This document shows, in pieces, positions 12,705 through 17,238 of a stretch of 17,238 nucleotides of DNA. How positions within the stretch are numbered: position 1 is the first letter of the stretch; each line of letters starts with the position of its first letter. A model generated the notes under the pieces. That model was not told the origin of the DNA. It searched no databases and saw only the letters and a program-made list of their open reading frames with translations. This DNA is from Bacteroidota bacterium (lineage in GTDB: Bacteria; Bacteroidota; Bacteroidia; Chitinophagales; Chitinophagaceae), in assembly GCA_023430465.1 (NCBI GenBank), contig JAEZAM010000063.1, positions 1 through 17,238 of the forward strand. Reading direction: 5' to 3'. The position numbers were made by a program, and so were the translations under genes.

Positions 12705-15596
12705 ATGTCAGAAATCAAACTTCCAAGATTATTAGCAGCAGCTAAGGAGTTCAACATCGGCCAGGAAACCTTGATCGATTTCCTGATCGGGAAAAGCTTT
12801 CCCAAAGACGAGCTGAAACCTACGTCCAAACTGACGTTGGAGATGTATCGTGCTTTGCAGCAGGAATTCCAGGGCGATAAGGCGGCCAAGCAAAAGAGCG
12901 ACCAGGTCGACCTGCCCAAGGGATCACAGGCTGAAGCCAAAAAGAAAAAAGAAGACGAAGAGATCAACTTCCGCAAGGACGACAAAAAGATCACACCGAA
13001 GAAAGAAGAGGCACCGGTAGTTGCGGCTGCGCCGCCAGTTCCTCCACCTGTAGTGGAAGAAAAGCCTAAACAGGAAGAGCCTGTTGCCCCGCCGGCCAAA
13101 GAGGAAGAAAATGTGGTGAAGATTGAAGCACCTGAAATCGCTGCGCCGAAAGTGCTCGACAAGATCGATCTGTCTGCGATCGATTCATCGACGCGGCCGA
13201 AAAAATCGGTGAAGAAAAAAGCAGAGGAAGAAAAGCCTGCCAGCGAACCGGAAGCACCGAAAGCAGTAGAGCCAGCGAAAAAGGAAGAACCGGCTATTGC
13301 AGCAGAAGCACCAAAAGAAACCGAGCAGGAGGCTGCACCGGCTGTAGAAACGACTCCGGTCGTGGAAACCGCCGAAGAAGAAGCACCGGTCATCACCAAC
13401 ATACGTGCAGAAAAGATCGAAGGGCCAAAGATCCTTGGTAAGATCGATCTGCCGGTTGACAATGATACCCGCCCGAAAAAAGACGAGAAGAGAAAGCGGA
13501 AACGTATCCCGATCGAGAAAAAGGATATGCGTCCGGCCACTTCCGATCCAAACCAGCAACGACGCCCCGGACAGGCAGGTACACCAGGTACCTTCAACCG
13601 TGGAAACGATCAGCGCGGCCGTACAGGTACAGGTGGTGCCAGAACGGGCAGACCTTCCATCACCCGCCGTGGTGAGGACAGGCTCATTGACGAAAAAGAA
13701 ATTCAACGGAAAATACAGGAAACCCAGGCCAAGCTTTCAGGCGGTGGCGGCAGAGGCAAGAACATGAAGAAGCTTCGCCGCGAAAAGAGGCAGGAAATGG
13801 CCGATGCCATGGGGGAAATGGGCGATGATAACAAACTGCAGGTAACGGAATTCATCAGCGTGAGCGAACTCGCCAACCTGATGGACGTGAGCTTCGCAGA
13901 AGTGATCAGCAAATGTATGGGTCTCGGTATCATGGTGTCCATCAACCAGCGCCTTGATGCAGAAGTGATCGAGCTTGTTGCCAGCGAATTTGGTTTCGAT
14001 GTCGAATTCATCGACATGGAAAAGCAAATGGAAATGGAAGAAGAGGAAGAAGTGGATGAAGAAGATGAACTCCAGCCACGCTCACCGATCGTTACGATCA
14101 TGGGGCACGTTGACCACGGTAAAACTTCACTCCTTGACTATATCCGCAGTGCAAATGTAGTGGCAGGTGAGGCGGGGGGTATCACCCAGCACATCGGCGC
14201 CTACAAGGTGGCCTTGCCAAATGGAAAAGAAATTACCTTCCTTGATACTCCAGGTCACGAAGCGTTCACCGCGATGCGTGCGCGGGGTGCCAAAGTGACC
14301 GATATAGCCGTGATCGTGATAGCAGCGGATGATGCTGTGATGCCACAAACCCGGGAGGCAATCAGCCACGCCCAGGCAGCCGGTGTTCCCATGATCTTTG
14401 CGATCAACAAGATCGATAAGGACGGCGCTAACCCGCAGAAGATCTATGAGCAGCTTTCTTCAATGAACCTGCTGGTGGAAGAATGGGGTGGTAAATACCA
14501 GAGCCAGGAAATCGCAGCGAAGAAAGGACTGAACATCGATAAACTCCTTGAAAAAATATTGCTCGAAGCAGAGCTGCTCGATCTGAAAGCCAACCCGTCA
14601 AGGGAAGGAACCGGTACGATCATCGAAGCTTCGCTCGATAAAGGCCGAGGTTATGTAGCCACTCTCCTGGTAGAGAACGGTACACTGCGTGCCGGGGATC
14701 TTGTGGTGAGTGGTCAGTATTTCGGTCGCGTAAAGGCCATGTTCAACGAGCGTAACAAACGCGAAGATGAAGCAGGTCCTTCCGCACCTGCCGTTATACT
14801 TGGTCTGAATGGTGCGCCGCAGGCGGGTGAAAAGTTCAAGGTATATTCAGACGAAGCAGAAGCCAAGGACATCGCCAACCGCCGTGCCCAGATCCTGCGC
14901 GAGCAGGGAATGCGCGCTAAGAAGCATATCACACTGGATGAGATCGGCCGTCGTCTTGCTCTCGGAAACTTCAAGGAACTCAATGTCATCATCAAAGGTG
15001 ATGTGGATGGATCCGTGGAGGCCCTCAGTGACTCATTGCAGAAACTGTCAACTGAAGAGATCGCAGTTCGCGTACTGTTGAAGGGTGTCGGACAAATCTC
15101 CGAAAGTGATGTGGTACTTGCCACCGCTTCTGATGCCGTGATCATAGGCTTTAACGTACGTCCTTCGGTGCAGGCAAACCGCCTTGCGGAGAATGAAGGC
15201 GTGGAGATCAAGCTCTACTCGATCATCTACACCGCGATCGATGAGATCCGCAGTGCGATGGAGGGTATGCTTGAGCCGAAAATGCAGGAGAAGATCGTGG
15301 CGAATGTTGAGATCAGGGATGTGTTCAAGTTTGATAAGGCCACTGTTGCGGGATGTTATGTTCGCGATGGTAAGATCAAACGCGACTCCAAGATCCGTGT
15401 CATCAGGGATGGTATCGTTGTGTACCCGCTGGGTGAGAACGTCGCGGAGCTGGCTTCCCTCAAACGCTTTAAGGACGATGCGAAGGAAGTACAGGCCGGT
15501 ATGGAATGTGGTCTGACCATTAAAAATTACGCTGATATGAAAGTCGGTGACGTGGTGGAAGCATACGAACAGGAAGAAGTAAAACGTACGCTGTAA
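12705..15596 (+). CDS. infB: Translation initiation factor IF-2
   Basis: A 963-residue GTPase that places initiator fMet-tRNA on the 30S subunit. An N-terminal IF2N-like helix bundle (1-50) is followed by a long charged linker (about 60-330) rich in Lys, Glu, Pro and Ala and then Arg/Gly, containing two copies of a KIDL...TRPKK motif. A second IF2N-like segment spans about 380-440. The G domain has G1 GHVDHGKT (467-474), G3 DTPGH (514) and G4 NKID (568-571), but its G5 reads AAK (604-606) rather than the usual SAK. Domains II and III and the C-terminal fMet-tRNA-binding domain are complete to VEAYEQEEVKRTL. The ATG follows a 106-base gap after nusA and has an A-rich upstream stretch instead of a Shine-Dalgarno sequence. 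Confidence 0.97.
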   Translation: MSEIKLPRLLAAAKEFNIGQETLIDFLIGKSFPKDELKPTSKLTLEMYRALQQEFQGDKAAKQKSDQVDLPKGSQAEAKKKKEDEEINFRKDDKKITPKKEEAPVVAAAPPVPPPVVEEKPKQEEPVAPPAKEEENVVKIEAPEIAAPKVLDKIDLSAIDSSTRPKKSVKKKAEEEKPASEPEAPKAVEPAKKEEPAIAAEAPKETEQEAAPAVETTPVVETAEEEAPVITNIRAEKIEGPKILGKIDLPVDNDTRPKKDEKRKRKRIPIEKKDMRPATSDPNQQRRPGQAGTPGTFNRGNDQRGRTGTGGARTGRPSITRRGEDRLIDEKEIQRKIQETQAKLSGGGGRGKNMKKLRREKRQEMADAMGEMGDDNKLQVTEFISVSELANLMDVSFAEVISKCMGLGIMVSINQRLDAEVIELVASEFGFDVEFIDMEKQMEMEEEEEVDEEDELQPRSPIVTIMGHVDHGKTSLLDYIRSANVVAGEAGGITQHIGAYKVALPNGKEITFLDTPGHEAFTAMRARGAKVTDIAVIVIAADDAVMPQTREAISHAQAAGVPMIFAINKIDKDGANPQKIYEQLSSMNLLVEEWGGKYQSQEIAAKKGLNIDKLLEKILLEAELLDLKANPSREGTGTIIEASLDKGRGYVATLLVENGTLRAGDLVVSGQYFGRVKAMFNERNKREDEAGPSAPAVILGLNGAPQAGEKFKVYSDEAEAKDIANRRAQILREQGMRAKKHITLDEIGRRLALGNFKELNVIIKGDVDGSVEALSDSLQKLSTEEIAVRVLLKGVGQISESDVVLATASDAVIIGFNVRPSVQANRLAENEGVEIKLYSIIYTAIDEIRSAMEGMLEPKMQEKIVANVEIRDVFKFDKATVAGCYVRDGKIKRDSKIRVIRDGIVVYPLGENVAELASLKRFKDDAKEVQAGMECGLTIKNYADMKVGDVVEAYEQEEVKRTL

Positions 15597-15632
15597 GCCC
15601 GGATCGAATCTTTTGTTAAATACCTTTTAAGT

Positions 15633-15664
15633 TTTTACCGGTTTGCGCCGGTAAAACTATTTTT
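15633..15664 (+). terminator. Intrinsic terminator after infB
   Basis: A 9-bp perfect stem TTTTACCGG/CCGGTAAAA (15633-15641 with 15648-15656), loop TTTGCG, followed by CTATTTTT. It lies 37 bases after the infB stop. The T run overlaps the next gene's -7 box. Confidence 0.75.
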
Positions 15665-15665
15665 G
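15658..15665 (+). promoter_or_regulatory. Promoter -7 box (TATTTTTG) of the SurA-like gene
   Basis: TATTTTTG matches TAnnTTTG and ends six bases before the ATG at 15672. It is built from the T tract of the infB terminator. No -33 TTTG is present at normal spacing. Confidence 0.55.
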
Positions 15666-15671
15666 AACACC

Positions 15672-17039
15672 ATGCATTACTTCAAAAAAATACTGGCTGC
15701 TGCCGTTGTTCTGTTCGTATTTGTAGCTGCTGCCCAGGGCCAGGCCCGGCGTGCTATTGCCGATAAGATCGTTGCCGTGGTAGGTGACAGGATCATTCTT
15801 CAATCGGATATCCAAAATTCAATCCGCGATGCGGAAAGACAGGGTAGTGAGATCCCCGAAGGGGCATTTTGCACCTTGCTGGAGCAGGCACTTGTATCAA
15901 AAGTCCTGATGCTGCAAGCGGAAAAGGATTCGCTTCCGGTAACGGATGAAGAGGTAGAGGCAGAACTCGATCAGCGTGTTCGCTACTTCATCAACCAGGT
16001 GGGTAGCCAGCAGCAACTGGAAGAGTATGCAGGCAAAACCATTTACCAGATCAAGGATGATGCGCGTGAATCTGTGCGGGAGCGGAAACTGGCGGAAGCG
16101 ATGCAGCAAAAGATCGTGAGTTCAGTACGCATCACGCCTACAGAAGTAAAAGCATTTTATGATCGTATTCCGGTTGACAGCCTTCCTTTCTTTGAATCTG
16201 AACTGGAAGTGGGGCAGATCATTTCACTGCCGAAAGCTTCCAAGGAACTAGAGCAGTACGTGGTGGCGGAAATGAACAACTACAAAAAGCAGATTGAGAC
16301 GAAGCTGGCGACTTTTGAGGCGCTTGCAAGGCGTTATTCGGAGGATCCGGGCAGTAAGGAACGCGGAGGAAGCTACCAGATCAATCGCAACGAGAAGACC
16401 TGGGATCCTGTGTTTTTGTCAACGGCATTTCGTTTGAAGAATGGGGAGATTTCTGCACCGGTCAAGTCAAATAAGTTTGGTTATTTCCTCATACAGATGG
16501 TAGATCGCCGGGGAGACGATGCGGATGTACGCCTGATCCTTCGTACTGCGACAGTAACGGATGCCGAGATCAAACAATCCGTCGCCAAGCTCGATACAGT
16601 TCGTTCCAAGATCATCGCCAACACGTTGGCCTTCAACGATGCCGCTGCGAAATACAGTGATGATGAATCGATCAAGTTCCAGGGTGCATTTGTGTTGAAT
16701 CGCGATGGATCACCTTATGTTACGATCGATCAGCTTGATAAGGACCTGGTGGCTATGCTGGGAAAAATGAAGGTGGGTGATATTTCACAGCCTACTCCGT
16801 TCGTGAATGAGCAGGGCAAGAGAGGGGTAAGGATTGTTTACCTGAAATCGAGATCAGAACCACACCGCATGAACCTGCGGGATGATTATAGCCGTATCTC
16901 CAACGCGGCACTGGAAGAAAAGAAAGGCCAGGCACTCGACAGATGGCTGAAACAGAAAATGGCAACATATTACATCGATGTAGATAACGGGACAGAAGGT
17001 GAGTGTCCATCGATGAATAAATTTTCTGCTGCGAAATAA
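15672..17039 (+). CDS. SurA-like periplasmic peptidyl-prolyl isomerase (parvulin type)
   Basis: A 455-residue exported chaperone/isomerase expected to help outer-membrane proteins fold. A signal peptide (to about residue 24, with AAAQGQA) precedes a SurA N-terminal-type helical domain (about 28-160, with the typical ADKIVAVVGDRIILQSDIQ). Two parvulin-like PpiC domains follow. The first, about 176-280, has clear family motifs (FEALARRYSEDPGSKERGG and FRLKNGEISAPVKS...GYFLIQ). The second, about 285-395, is more diverged. A C-terminal helix (about 402-435) follows, as in SurA. The ATG at 15672 is chosen over an in-frame TTG nine bases earlier because that TTG is the end of the promoter box. It has its own promoter after infB and converges with the RES-domain gene 16 bases downstream. 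Confidence 0.9.
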   Translation: MHYFKKILAAAVVLFVFVAAAQGQARRAIADKIVAVVGDRIILQSDIQNSIRDAERQGSEIPEGAFCTLLEQALVSKVLMLQAEKDSLPVTDEEVEAELDQRVRYFINQVGSQQQLEEYAGKTIYQIKDDARESVRERKLAEAMQQKIVSSVRITPTEVKAFYDRIPVDSLPFFESELEVGQIISLPKASKELEQYVVAEMNNYKKQIETKLATFEALARRYSEDPGSKERGGSYQINRNEKTWDPVFLSTAFRLKNGEISAPVKSNKFGYFLIQMVDRRGDDADVRLILRTATVTDAEIKQSVAKLDTVRSKIIANTLAFNDAAAKYSDDESIKFQGAFVLNRDGSPYVTIDQLDKDLVAMLGKMKVGDISQPTPFVNEQGKRGVRIVYLKSRSEPHRMNLRDDYSRISNAALEEKKGQALDRWLKQKMATYYIDVDNGTEGECPSMNKFSAAK

Positions 17040-17055
17040 CAGGGTTCTAAATGCG

Positions 17056-17238
17056 CTATCGGAAGATCCGTTTGTCGAACGGAAATTTCTCTCTACCGAC
17101 GATTTTGATTTTCGGAAAATCTTTGTGATTGGGATTTATCAGGAAATTATAGTCACCCCGGGTCACTGCTGATGGAACCTGCAAAATACAGCCTTTGTTC
17201 TCCAATACGAATCTATCTCCAATACTTGGGGTAGATGG
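17056..17238 (-). CDS. RES-domain protein, C-terminal part (cut by the window edge)
   Basis: The minus strand is open from the window end to a TAG at 17058-17056, giving 60 residues with no start inside the window. The sequence reads IGDRFVLENKGCILQVPSAV (from about residue 6), then TRGDYNFLINPNHKDFPKIK and a basic tail ending KRIFR. This is the recognisable C-terminal end of the RES domain: the VPSAV segment, probably with the Ser of the R-E-S signature, and the NFLINPNH...F.KI block. RES proteins are toxins of the Xre-RES (ParS-ParT, MbcA-MbcT) toxin-antitoxin family and degrade NAD+. The Arg and Glu residues and the Xre-type antitoxin, usually just upstream of the toxin gene, would lie beyond 17238. 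Frame length, absence of internal stops and motif match make it a real gene end. Confidence 0.85.
   Translation of the reverse strand, partial: PSTPSIGDRFVLENKGCILQVPSAVTRGDYNFLINPNHKDFPKIKIVGREKFPFDKRIFR

Noticed and set aside
12632..13597. A 321-codon minus-strand open frame opposite infB
   Set aside because: Its Ser/Phe/Gly-rich translation is the complement of the Lys/Glu/Ala-rich IF-2 linker; no independent start signals or motifs.
15663..15671. TTG start for the SurA-like protein
   Set aside because: The TTG is the end of the TATTTTTG promoter box; the ATG at 15672 gives a normal signal peptide.

Overview
The window looks like chromosomal DNA of a Bacteroidota species, most likely a Chitinophagaceae-like member of the Sphingobacteriia/Chitinophagia. 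The grounds are the housekeeping proteins (HflX, RimP, NusA and a 963-residue IF-2 of Bacteroidota type), a DUF4834 protein, the absence of Shine-Dalgarno sequences before the starts, and repeated matches to the Bacteroidota promoter -7 consensus TAnnTTTG. No CRISPR array, insertion sequence, integrase or phage gene was seen.

Region 1 (111-7666, plus strand) is a tight gene cluster. It encodes a large hybrid sensor kinase (CHASE3, three PAS, HisKA/HATPase, REC, HPt), a stand-alone receiver protein, a membrane-anchored HEAT-repeat protein, a processive family-2 glycosyltransferase with PgaC/cellulose-synthase motifs, and a YaiO-type outer-membrane protein with an N-terminal TPR region. Four-base ATGA overlaps and short gaps suggest one operon. 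Together they read as a sensor-controlled exopolysaccharide synthesis and export module. The output receiver has no DNA-binding domain, so control is probably at protein level. This is the best candidate for a poorly described system here.

Region 2 (7682-10622) holds single genes with their own promoters: a small Rieske ferredoxin, hflX (minus), an outer-membrane beta-barrel protein (minus), a tRNA with a CAU anticodon, and a DUF4834 membrane protein (minus). Two related CGCAAAG-type inverted repeats lie just beyond the two ends of hflX. A CCTTAA-type repeat lies on both sides of the DUF4834 gene.

Region 3 (10731-15665) is the rimP-nusA-infB operon. It has a clear promoter, a strong leader hairpin just before rimP, a repeat plus hairpin in the nusA-infB gap, and an intrinsic terminator after infB whose T tract doubles as the promoter box of the next gene.

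Region 4 (15672-17238) carries a SurA-like periplasmic peptidyl-prolyl isomerase and, converging on it, the C-terminal 60 residues of a RES-domain protein (a NAD+-degrading toxin family) that runs off the right edge. Its Xre/ParS-type antitoxin gene would be expected just outside the window.
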